A program made the translations under genes and the position numbers. Shown here one piece after another: positions 17,008-24,882 of a stretch of 64,000 nt of DNA. The notes beneath the pieces are model-generated. The model did not search any database, was not told the DNA's origin, and was given only the letters and a program-made list of their open reading frames with translations. Origin of the DNA: SHZI01 sp963802215 (GTDB lineage: Bacteria > Pseudomonadota > Gammaproteobacteria > Steroidobacterales > GCA-2729495); the NCBI GenBank assembly GCA_963802215.1, contig CAWDHQ010000002.1:496001-560000 (forward strand). The letters are read 5' to 3'. How positions within the stretch are numbered: the stretch's first letter is position 1; each line of letters opens with the position of its first letter.

Positions 17008-18879
17008 ATGCTGATCCTGGCCATTGCCGTCCTGTCCACCTCTGTCGCCGCCGGCACGGAGGAACTGATCGTCACCGGCACCCGGCTGGCGGCCGGGGAG
17101 AAGATCCTGCCCGGCACGGCCACCGTGATCGGGCGCGACGAGATCGAGGCCCGGAACGACGCGGTCGTCATCGACCTCCTGCGGGGCGTGCCCGGCCTGC
17201 ACGTCAACCAGCCCGGTTCCGGCGGCGTGGCCCAGGTCTTCATCCGCGGCAGCGAGCCCAACTTCACCGTCTTCCTGCTCGACGGCATCAAGGTCAATGA
17301 CCCGAACAACACCCGGGGAGGCTCCTTCGACCTGGCGACCCTGAACCTGGCGGACATCGACCGGGTCGAGATCGTTCGCGGCCCCCAGTCCTCCATCTAC
17401 GGCTCCGACGGCCTGGCCGGCGTGGTGAATTTCATCAGCCGGCGCGGCGGCGAGGCCCTGTCGGCGACGGCCGATGTCGAGGCTGGCGGCGACGATTTCC
17501 TCCGGGGCACGCTCCAGGTGGGCGGTCCCGCAGGCAGCAGGGGCGACTTCTCCCTCCAGGCGACCAGCCGCGACGACGGCGAGCCGGTTCCCGGCAGCAC
17601 CTACGAGGCAGACACGGTGTCCGGCCGCCTGCACCTGGAGCCGGCCACGGACGTGACGGCGAACGTCTACGCCCGCTACGCCAGCACCGACAGCACGACC
17701 TTTCCCGAGCAGAGCGGCGGGCCGGAACTGGCCGTGCTGCGGGACCTTCAGCGGGCGAATGCGGACGATTTCACCCTGGGCGTGGATGCCGACTGGGCGA
17801 TCAGTACCGTGTGGTCCGTGCAGGCGCTGGTGTCACTCTACGATCGCAGCGACGAGTACGCGTCGCCGGGAATCGCCCCGGGCGACCAGGTGCCGCCGAA
17901 CGGCGCCGCCAATGACCTGGAACGGGAGAACGCATCCCTGCGCGCGACGGTGCGGCCCTCGGCCAGGACCGTCGCCACGCTCGGCGTGGACTACCAGCAC
18001 GAGTCCGGCGAGTCGGACGGCTACGTGGACTTTGCGCCGGATTTCCGGGTTCCCAACAGCTTCGACCTGGACCGGGACATCGTCGGGGTGTTTGCCGAGG
18101 GCCGGTACCTGCCGGACGACCGCTGGATCCTCCAGGCCAGCATCCGGCACGACGATCCCGACGAGGTGGGCGGCGAGACCACCGGCAAGGTGGGCGCCGT
18201 CTACACCCTCGCCAATGGCACGACCCGCCTGCGGGCCAACTGGGGATCCGGCTTCAAGCTGCCCAGCTTCTTTGCCCTGGGCAGTCCGCTGGTCGGGGAG
18301 CCTGATCTACGGCCGGAGACCAGCCGCAGCGTGGATGCGGGCCTGTCCCAGTCGCTGCTGTCGGGGGCCGCCGAAGTCAGCGTCACCCTGTTCGACAACG
18401 ACTACGAAGACCTCATCGACTTCGATCCGGACACCTTCCGCAACGTCAACCGGGACGAGGTCACGACGCGGGGGGTCGAGTTCGCCGGCACCTGGTCGGT
18501 TTCGCCGGCCCTCGGTCTGCGGGCCCACGCCACCTGGACCGATATCGAGGTGAAGAACAGCGATCGCGAGCTGCTGCAGCGGCCCGACTGGCGGGGCGGC
18601 GCCGCCCTGCGCTGGTCGCCGGCCGACGACTGGCTGCTCGACCTGGACTGGCTCTATGTGGGCCACGTGCTGGACTCGTCCATTCCCACCGGCATCCTCG
18701 AGCTGGACGCCTGGAACCGGGTCGACCTGAGCCTGGGCTGGATGGCGACGCCCCGCCTGCGGCTGGTCCTTGCCGTGGACAACCTGCTGGATGGCGATTA
18801 CGAGGAGGCCGTCGGTTTCCCGGCCGCCGGAATCCGGCCGCGGCTCGGTGTCCGGTACCTTTTCGGGGGTACGCCGTGA
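17008..18879 (+). CDS. TonB-dependent receptor, BtuB-like
   Basis: A 623-residue outer-membrane receptor, close in length to BtuB. A short signal peptide (about 1-15) is followed by TonB box ELIVTGTR, a plug with VPGLHVNQPGSGGVAQVFIRG and VEIVRGPQSSIYGSDGLAGVVNFI, and a 22-strand-type barrel ending RPRLGVRYLFGG. The plug matches the vitamin B12/small-molecule class rather than siderophore receptors, but no cobalamin gene or riboswitch is nearby, so the substrate stays open. Gene spacing suggests co-transcription with the flanking NmrA-like and TMEM220 genes. Confidence 0.88.
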   Translation: MLILAIAVLSTSVAAGTEELIVTGTRLAAGEKILPGTATVIGRDEIEARNDAVVIDLLRGVPGLHVNQPGSGGVAQVFIRGSEPNFTVFLLDGIKVNDPNNTRGGSFDLATLNLADIDRVEIVRGPQSSIYGSDGLAGVVNFISRRGGEALSATADVEAGGDDFLRGTLQVGGPAGSRGDFSLQATSRDDGEPVPGSTYEADTVSGRLHLEPATDVTANVYARYASTDSTTFPEQSGGPELAVLRDLQRANADDFTLGVDADWAISTVWSVQALVSLYDRSDEYASPGIAPGDQVPPNGAANDLERENASLRATVRPSARTVATLGVDYQHESGESDGYVDFAPDFRVPNSFDLDRDIVGVFAEGRYLPDDRWILQASIRHDDPDEVGGETTGKVGAVYTLANGTTRLRANWGSGFKLPSFFALGSPLVGEPDLRPETSRSVDAGLSQSLLSGAAEVSVTLFDNDYEDLIDFDPDTFRNVNRDEVTTRGVEFAGTWSVSPALGLRAHATWTDIEVKNSDRELLQRPDWRGGAALRWSPADDWLLDLDWLYVGHVLDSSIPTGILELDAWNRVDLSLGWMATPRLRLVLAVDNLLDGDYEEAVGFPAAGIRPRLGVRYLFGGTP

Positions 18880-18892
18880 GGAGCAGTAACTG

Positions 18893-19255
18893 ATGAATGC
18901 CCTGCACCTGGTCTTCGCCGTGCTCTTCGCGATTTCCGCGGGGTTGCAGTACAACGATCCCGATCCTGCCGCCTGGGCGCTGCTGTACCTCGCGGCGACG
19001 GCGCTGGCCGTCGGCGCCTTCCGCGGCGCATGGTGGGTACGGCCGCCGGGTATCGCCCTGATCGCCGTCTGCGCGGTGTGGATGGCATTCCTCGCGCCCG
19101 GGATGGGGGACTTCATCGAACGGCGCGACCTCCGCCTGCTGGCCGCCACGATGAAGGCGGGTGATCCCGTGATCGAGGAGGCGCGGGAGTTCCTCGGGCT
19201 GGGCATCGTTCTCGTGTACAGCCTCGTTGCGGTGTCGCGGAAGCCCGCCCGCTAG
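18893..19255 (+). CDS. TMEM220-family membrane protein
   Basis: A 120-residue inner-membrane protein with four hydrophobic segments. The N-terminal helix carries the hallmark LQYNDPDPAAWALLY (about 18-32), typical of the TMEM220 family shared by bacteria and animals, whose function is unknown. Its ATG is 13 bases after the receptor stop and has a nearby GAGG. A conserved acidic region (GDFIERRD) lies between helices three and four. Confidence 0.82.
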   Translation: MNALHLVFAVLFAISAGLQYNDPDPAAWALLYLAATALAVGAFRGAWWVRPPGIALIAVCAVWMAFLAPGMGDFIERRDLRLLAATMKAGDPVIEEAREFLGLGIVLVYSLVAVSRKPAR

Positions 19256-19262
19256 AACCGAA

Positions 19263-21008
19263 GTGCGCCCCAACCGGTCAGTGCCCGGCTACCAGCTGTT
19301 GCTGCCACTCTGGGAGCTGGCGTGCCGGGCGGCGCTCGCGCGCTATCGCCGCCAGCTGGCGCGCGGTCCCGAGGTCAACGCCGCGACGCTGCGCGGGATC
19401 CTGCGGCGAAGCGCTGCCAGTGAATTCGGCCGGCTTCACGGCTTCGCCGGCCTGGCCCGCGCCGCCGATGTGGACGCCGCGTATGCCAGCGCCCTGCCCC
19501 TGGCCGATTACGCCGACTTTCGCGAGCCCTTTGCGCGGATGGCCAACGGCGCTCCCGATGTCATGTTTCCGGGCCGCCCGCGCCTGTTCGTCAGCACGTC
19601 GGGCACCACCGGCGACCCCAAGCTCTTTCCCGTCACCCCGCGCCAGCAGAATGCCGCCCTCTCGTTCATCGCGCTGCTCACGCCCGCGGCGCGGGCGGCC
19701 TGCACGCCCGGACTGGGCTTCAGGCAACCCACCGCCACGCTGATGGTCGCAAGCCGGCCTGGGCGCGAGACGACGGCAGGAATACCGGTGGGCAATCCGA
19801 GCGGGGCCGGGATCCGGCGGATACTGAAGCTCGCGCCGCCGTTCTGGGTGTTCCCCGCCGAAGTGCTCACCGTCCAGGACTACCCGACGGCGCTCTACCT
19901 GCACGCGCTGTTTGCGCTGCGGGCCCCGGACCTCGGCTGCATCGAGGCCATCTACTGCAGCCACATCGTCAGCTGGATGGGCATGATCGGGCGCCGCCGG
20001 GCGGAGCTGGTGAGTGACATCGCGAAGGGCGGCCTGGCGGCGGACCTCGTGCTGACGGCGGAAGAGCGCGCGACCCTCGCCGCGCTGCTGCCGCCGGCGC
20101 CGGAGCGGGCGCGCCAGGTGGCGCAGGAACTGGACGGCGACGAGGCCGGCCGCATGGCCCGCCTCTGGCCGCAACTGAAGGTGCTGAGCTCGGTGGTCAG
20201 CGGGGCCTTCGCCGTCAGTGTGCCGGGGCTCCGCAGGCTGGCTGGCCCCGGGCCGGCGCTCTACACCACCTGTTTCGGCGCCACGGAGGGCATGGTGGGG
20301 ATCAACCTGTGGGGCGACGCCCCGGAGCGCTATGCCCTGGCGTTGGGCGCGGTCCACTTCGAGTTCCTGCCGGTGAGCGAGTTTGACGCCGTCCGTCCGC
20401 GGACGGTGGGCATTGGCGCCCTCGAAAGGGGGCGGCGCTACGAGATCGTGATCACCAACCACGCCGGCCTGTATCGCTACCGGCTCGGCGACGTGGTGCG
20501 GATCGCAGGCTTCGAGGGCCGGACGCCCGTCTTCGAGTTCGACCACCGGCGCGGGAACGTCGTGGACCTGGTTGGCGAGAAGACTACCGAGCAGCACTTC
20601 CGCGGCGCCTTCGCACAGCTCGCCCGGGAGCAACTCGGCGGCGAGCCAGGGCTCACCGACTTCACGGTCTGGCCCGATACCGGCAGGTTGCCCTATCGCT
20701 ATGTGGCTTACGCGGAGGTTGCCGCCGCGGTGCCCCGGCCCGACGTGGCGCGGCTTGCCGCGCGACTCGATGAGCTGCTCGTGGCGGAGAACCCGTCCTA
20801 CGCGACCCTTGGCCGGGTGAACGGCAGGCTCGATCCCGTGGACCTGAGGCTCGTGCAGCCGGGGACCTTCGAGCAACTCGTGAATCTGCAGCGGGACACG
20901 GCGACGGGGGTGAACGCCAACCAGGTGAAAGTGCCCAGGCTGTTGCGCAATGCGGCGCAGCTGGCCCTCTTGCAGCGCGGGACACTGCCGGTTGTGGTCG
21001 ACGGGTGA
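19263..21008 (+). CDS. GH3-family acyl-adenylate-forming enzyme
   Basis: A protein of about 581 residues related to plant GH3 acyl-amido synthetases, which adenylate a carboxylic acid and join it to an amine or amino acid. The ATP-binding P-loop STSGTTGDPKLFPVT, the motif TTCFGATEGMVGIN, and YRYRLGDVVRI with the downstream EKTTEQ lysine region are in the expected order. No ATG exists near the beginning; GTG at 19263 or 19281 is the likely start, and an open TTG lies at 19227 inside the previous gene. Bacterial GH3 homologues are common but mostly uncharacterised. The substrate is unknown. Confidence 0.85.
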   Translation: MRPNRSVPGYQLLLPLWELACRAALARYRRQLARGPEVNAATLRGILRRSAASEFGRLHGFAGLARAADVDAAYASALPLADYADFREPFARMANGAPDVMFPGRPRLFVSTSGTTGDPKLFPVTPRQQNAALSFIALLTPAARAACTPGLGFRQPTATLMVASRPGRETTAGIPVGNPSGAGIRRILKLAPPFWVFPAEVLTVQDYPTALYLHALFALRAPDLGCIEAIYCSHIVSWMGMIGRRRAELVSDIAKGGLAADLVLTAEERATLAALLPPAPERARQVAQELDGDEAGRMARLWPQLKVLSSVVSGAFAVSVPGLRRLAGPGPALYTTCFGATEGMVGINLWGDAPERYALALGAVHFEFLPVSEFDAVRPRTVGIGALERGRRYEIVITNHAGLYRYRLGDVVRIAGFEGRTPVFEFDHRRGNVVDLVGEKTTEQHFRGAFAQLAREQLGGEPGLTDFTVWPDTGRLPYRYVAYAEVAAAVPRPDVARLAARLDELLVAENPSYATLGRVNGRLDPVDLRLVQPGTFEQLVNLQRDTATGVNANQVKVPRLLRNAAQLALLQRGTLPVVVDG

Positions 21009-21194
21009 AGCGCACGGACGGGGCGCCGTTACGGGCGATTTGACAGAACGGGGCGGCGGCGTCGTTTGGCCGGCGCCGGCTAAGACGGTGCCGCTTTGCC
21101 TTCCGGCACGAACGCCAGTACGGTCCGGATAACGCCGGGTCAGTTCACCCGCAAGTTGAAAAGCAAGATCAAGAATTCGCTCCGGGGTTTATTC

Positions 21195-21815
21195 ATGCAG
21201 TTCTCCAGGATCCGGTGGGCGCTCGCCGCCCTCGCATTGAACGCAGCAGGCGCCGCCAACGCGGCGTCGATCTCCTACTACATGAACCAGAGCAATACCG
21301 AGGGATCCTGGCCCGACGGGATCAACTACCTGCAGGTGACGATCTCCGACAGCATCTCGAACCCGGGCGACATCGAGATCCTGGTAACGCCGCTGCCGTC
21401 GCTCACCGTGAGCGCCGGCACGAACTTCGGCATCCAGGCCTTCGGCTTCAATTCCACCCAGGCTCTTACCGCGGCGAACATCATCGATCCGGCGGGCTGG
21501 TCCACCGGCAGTGGCAACCTCGACGGTTTCGGCGCCTATCAGGTTCGCGAAGATGGCACTGGCAGCAACCGGCAGAATCCGCTGGCGCTGCGCATCACCG
21601 GAATCAGCGGTGATGTGGTTGCCGACTATGCTGTTGCAGGGGCTGGAGGGGCGCAGGGCACCTACTACTTTGCAGCCCACGTGGCGGGGATGACTCCCGT
21701 CGCTGGCCAGACCAGCGCCTATTTCGGCGGCAATACCGTGGTGCCGGTCCCGGCAGCGGCATGGCTTCTCGGTTCGGCCATCGCCGGCCTCGGCTGGGTT
21801 CGCCGCCGCCACTGA
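21195..21815 (+). CDS. VPLPA-CTERM (PEP-CTERM-like) exported protein
   Basis: A 206-residue exported protein with a signal peptide (about 1-24, ending ANA), a Ser/Asn/Gly-rich beta-type body and a C-terminal tripartite signal: VPVPAAAWLL, a hydrophobic helix, then RRRH. This is the VPLPA variant of PEP-CTERM, processed by exosortases in other bacteria. No exosortase gene is in the window. The ATG at 21195 directly precedes the signal peptide. It stands alone, with a 186-base leader after the GH3 gene. Confidence 0.82.
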   Translation: MQFSRIRWALAALALNAAGAANAASISYYMNQSNTEGSWPDGINYLQVTISDSISNPGDIEILVTPLPSLTVSAGTNFGIQAFGFNSTQALTAANIIDPAGWSTGSGNLDGFGAYQVREDGTGSNRQNPLALRITGISGDVVADYAVAGAGGAQGTYYFAAHVAGMTPVAGQTSAYFGGNTVVPVPAAAWLLGSAIAGLGWVRRRH

Positions 21816-21834
21816 ACCGGGCTTCGCTCCAGAT

Positions 21835-22914
21835 CTAGAGGAGCCCCTTGGCGGCAAGCCGCTGGATGTCGGCCCGCTGCCACTCCCCGAACTCCCGGCG
21901 TTCCGGCACCCGCACCTTGCTGCCGTCGAGCAGCAGGTTGGCCGGGTGGAACACCGTGTCCCGGTAACTGGCGGCGTAAGCCTGGTAGGGCTGCCGGGAC
22001 AGCACGTTCGACAGGCCGGTCTTGCGCCGGCAGGCGCGGAGCGCCGGCAGGTCGATGGTGGCGTAGGCCACCATGGACTCGCCGCCGGGGGCCGCCTCGG
22101 CCAGGATCTGTCCGTAGTAGTCGACAACCTTTGACATGCCGGTGGTGGACTCCGCGGGGATCGGGATGTGGGTCAGCGCGGCGGAATTGGCCGACACCAC
22201 ATAGGCGATGTTCTCCGCTGCGCGGGCCCGGCGGCCGAGTTCCTTGGGCGCGACCGACGGGCTGCCGACCTCGCTCGACGGGTGGATGAAGATCTCGGCG
22301 CCCCGCATGGCCGCCATCCGGGCGATCTCCGGGTACTGGATCTCTTCCGAGGCAATGGCGGCGAGGCGGCCGATGGGGGTGTCCGCCACGGGGAACACCC
22401 CGTCCAGCCCGTAGATCTCCAGGTACCTGTCCCACACGTCGTAGGGCGTCGGGGCGGACAGGGAAATCATCCGCCGGTAGCGCAGGACGGTCTCCCGGCT
22501 CGGGGCGATGATGAAGCAGGTCTGGAAATAGAGCTCGGGGAAGTGCGGGTCCACTTCATAGGCATTGCCTGCGAGGTACACCTGGGACTTTGCGGCGATG
22601 TCCGCCAGCGCCTGGTACTCGGGTCCGTCGATGGCCAGCGCAGCCTTGTCCCGCCACACGGGGATCGACTCGCCCAGCGGGAAGCCCGTTAGGAAGTACT
22701 CCGGCAGCACCACCAGCTTCACTTCAATGCCGCTGAACTGCCGGATGAAGCCCTTGCTGGCGGCCACCGAGGCCCCGACCTTTGCGAGGCTGGCGGCCAT
22801 CCGGTCCCTGGCCGCGGCCCGGTCAGGGCAGTCGTTGACGCAGGCAGTTGCGATCTGGAGGGCGAGGGCGGCGTAGCGCTCGGGGGCGGGGCTGTCCGGG
22901 GTTTTCGTGTTCAT
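21835..22914 (-). CDS. Nitrilase-superfamily protein lacking the catalytic Cys
   Basis: A protein of about 359 residues with the nitrilase/CN-hydrolase fold: catalytic-type Glu72 in VVLPEYFLTG, then YRRMIS where the family has a Lys (Arg148 here), then AIASEEIQYPEIAR where the family has ICYDxxFPE. Aligning on YPE, the nucleophilic Cys is Ser189. Two of the three catalytic residues are therefore changed. Similar SEE..YPE proteins are, I believe, annotated as CN-hydrolases, so this may be a real subfamily with a different activity. The start at Met7 (22914) is preferred over 22932. Confidence 0.78.
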   Translation of the reverse strand: MNTKTPDSPAPERYAALALQIATACVNDCPDRAAARDRMAASLAKVGASVAASKGFIRQFSGIEVKLVVLPEYFLTGFPLGESIPVWRDKAALAIDGPEYQALADIAAKSQVYLAGNAYEVDPHFPELYFQTCFIIAPSRETVLRYRRMISLSAPTPYDVWDRYLEIYGLDGVFPVADTPIGRLAAIASEEIQYPEIARMAAMRGAEIFIHPSSEVGSPSVAPKELGRRARAAENIAYVVSANSAALTHIPIPAESTTGMSKVVDYYGQILAEAAPGGESMVAYATIDLPALRACRRKTGLSNVLSRQPYQAYAASYRDTVFHPANLLLDGSKVRVPERREFGEWQRADIQRLAAKGLL

Positions 22915-22961
22915 CTCGCCGCATTGTTTCACTTAAGCACCGCCTCGCGTCAACTGGCGAT

Positions 22962-22988
22962 TTGCCGCGGGGAACCGCTATGTATAAT
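22962..22988 (+). promoter_or_regulatory. Candidate sigma-70 promoter of the oxidoreductase operon
   Basis: A consensus TATAAT (22983-22988) lies 52 bases before the ATG at 23040, with a TTGCCG (22962-22967) 15 bases upstream as a short-spaced -35. It is in the divergent gap to the nitrilase-like gene and is the best -10 box seen in the window. Confidence 0.5.
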
Positions 22989-23039
22989 CGCTGCCACTTC
23001 CCGTATCGGGCCTCTGCCCGCGAACAATCACAGGGCGTC

Positions 23040-24854
23040 ATGAAGCCGACCAACACCAGCGATCCTGACTACTTTCACAAGGTAGTTGACTGCCAGTGGG
23101 CGTGCCCCGCGCACACCGATGTGCCGGGCTATATCCGGCTGATTGCCCAGGGCCAGTACACCGAAGCCTTTCTTCTCAACCGCCAGTCGAATGTCTTCCC
23201 GGGAATCCTCGGGCGCGTCTGCGACCGGCCCTGCGAGCCGGCCTGCCGCCGGGGGCGTGTGGAGGACAAGCCCGTCGCGATCTGCCGGCTGAAGCGCGTG
23301 GCGGCCGACCTGGCCGACGACTACACCGACCGGCTGCCGAAGCCGCAGGCGAAGAAGAACGGAAAGCGGGTGGCCCTGGTCGGGGCTGGTCCGGCGTCGC
23401 TGGCGGTGGCGAACGACCTGCTGCCGATCGGCTACGACGTGGTGATCTTCGAGGCCCTTCCGGTTCCTGGCGGCCTGATGCGCTCGAACATACCGTCGTT
23501 CCGTCTGCCGGCCGAGGTGCTCGACCGGGAGATCAACGACATCATCGGCATGGGCGCCCAGCTCAGGCTCGGCAACCGCATCGAGAGCATGAAGAAGCTG
23601 CTGGCTGACGGCTTCGACGCCATCTTCGTCGGCACCGGCGCCCCCAAGGGCAAGGAGCTCAAGCTTCCCGGCCGCTATGACGACGCGGCGCGGGTGCACA
23701 TCGGCATCGACTGGCTCGAGTCCGTGGCCTTCGAGCACATCAAGTCAATCGGCGAGAAGGTGCTGATCATCGGCGTGGGCAACACGGCGATGGACTGCTG
23801 CCGCACGTCCCTCCGCCTGGGCGCAAAGAGCGTCAAGGTCATGGCCCGCAAGCCGCGCCAGTTCTTCAAGGCCTCCGCCTGGGAGCTGGACGATGCGGAG
23901 GAGGAGAATGTCGAGATCGTGATCAACCGCTCGCCCAAGGCCTTCGTCACCGAGGGCGGCAAGCTGAAGGGCATGCTCTTCGACATCATGGAATACGACC
24001 TCGATGCGAAGGGCCGGATCACGGCCGAGCGCATCACGGGCGAGGAAATCCTGCCGGCCGATGACATCGTGCTGGCCATCGGGCAGGAGAACGCCTTCCC
24101 GTGGATCGAGCGCGACCTCGGCATCGAGTTCGACAAGTGGGACGTGCCGAAGGTGGACGAGACGACCTTCGAGTCCACCCTGCCCGGCGTGTTCTTCGGC
24201 GGCGACTCCGCCTTCGGCCCGAAGAACATCATCTGGGCCGTGGAGCACGGCCACCAGGCGGCGATTTCCATCCACAAGCACTGCCAGGGCGAGTCCGTGG
24301 CGGACCGCCTGCCGGACGGCATGAACCTCCAGACCTCGAAGATGGGCATGCACGAATGGGCATACAGCAACAACTACAACAGCGCGGAGCGCCGGCTGAT
24401 GCCCCACGTGGGTCTGAAGGAGCGCTTCCAGAAGCTCGACATCGAGGTGGAGCTGGGCTTCACGGTCGAGCAGGCCATGGAGGAGGTCGAGCGCTGCCTG
24501 AACTGCGACGTGCAGACCGTCTTCACCGACAAGCTGTGCATCGAGTGCGACGCCTGCATCGACATCTGCCCGGTTGACTGCCTGACCATCACCCCGGTGG
24601 GCACCGAGGCCGAGCTGCGCGGGCGGCTCACAGCGCCGGCGGCCAACGTCACCCAGGCGCTGTTCGTCTCGGGCCCGCTGCCCCAGACTGCCCGGGTCAT
24701 GGTCAAGGACGAGGACCTCTGCGTGCACTGCGGTCTGTGCGCCGAGCGCTGCCCGACCGCGGCCTGGGACATGCAGAAGTTCACCCTCCTGAGGCCCAAG
24801 GCCATCGACGAGGCAAACCACCCGACACCCGGCAAGCGCCAGTACGGGACCTAG
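23040..24854 (+). CDS. GltD-like NAD(P)/FAD oxidoreductase fused to a 2x[4Fe-4S] ferredoxin
   Basis: A 604-residue electron-transfer flavoprotein. N-terminal Cys clusters (CQWACPA, CDRPCEPAC) are followed by an FAD-binding GAGPAS motif near residue 115 and an NAD(P)-binding segment LIIGVGNTAMDC. The C-terminus holds ferredoxin clusters CIECDACIDICPVDC and CVHCGLCAERCPT. This matches the glutamate-synthase small-chain family with an added ferredoxin domain. Next to the 2-oxoacid oxidoreductase subunits it probably passes electrons between their ferredoxin-level centre and NAD(P). The ATG at 23040 is chosen; an in-frame ATG at 22980 overlaps the promoter -10 box. Confidence 0.87.
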   Translation: MKPTNTSDPDYFHKVVDCQWACPAHTDVPGYIRLIAQGQYTEAFLLNRQSNVFPGILGRVCDRPCEPACRRGRVEDKPVAICRLKRVAADLADDYTDRLPKPQAKKNGKRVALVGAGPASLAVANDLLPIGYDVVIFEALPVPGGLMRSNIPSFRLPAEVLDREINDIIGMGAQLRLGNRIESMKKLLADGFDAIFVGTGAPKGKELKLPGRYDDAARVHIGIDWLESVAFEHIKSIGEKVLIIGVGNTAMDCCRTSLRLGAKSVKVMARKPRQFFKASAWELDDAEEENVEIVINRSPKAFVTEGGKLKGMLFDIMEYDLDAKGRITAERITGEEILPADDIVLAIGQENAFPWIERDLGIEFDKWDVPKVDETTFESTLPGVFFGGDSAFGPKNIIWAVEHGHQAAISIHKHCQGESVADRLPDGMNLQTSKMGMHEWAYSNNYNSAERRLMPHVGLKERFQKLDIEVELGFTVEQAMEEVERCLNCDVQTVFTDKLCIECDACIDICPVDCLTITPVGTEAELRGRLTAPAANVTQALFVSGPLPQTARVMVKDEDLCVHCGLCAERCPTAAWDMQKFTLLRPKAIDEANHPTPGKRQYGT

Positions 24855-24882
24855 AGAACGGCACCTGAAGAACGATATACCG

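Noticed and set aside
17008..18879. Calling the receptor a vitamin B12 transporter
   Set aside because: Length and plug fit BtuB, but no cobalamin riboswitch or B12 gene is seen upstream; kept as BtuB-like only.
21009..21194. A leader peptide or RNA upstream of the VPLPA protein
   Set aside because: No stable hairpin with U-run and no short ORF with a ribosome-binding site could be supported.
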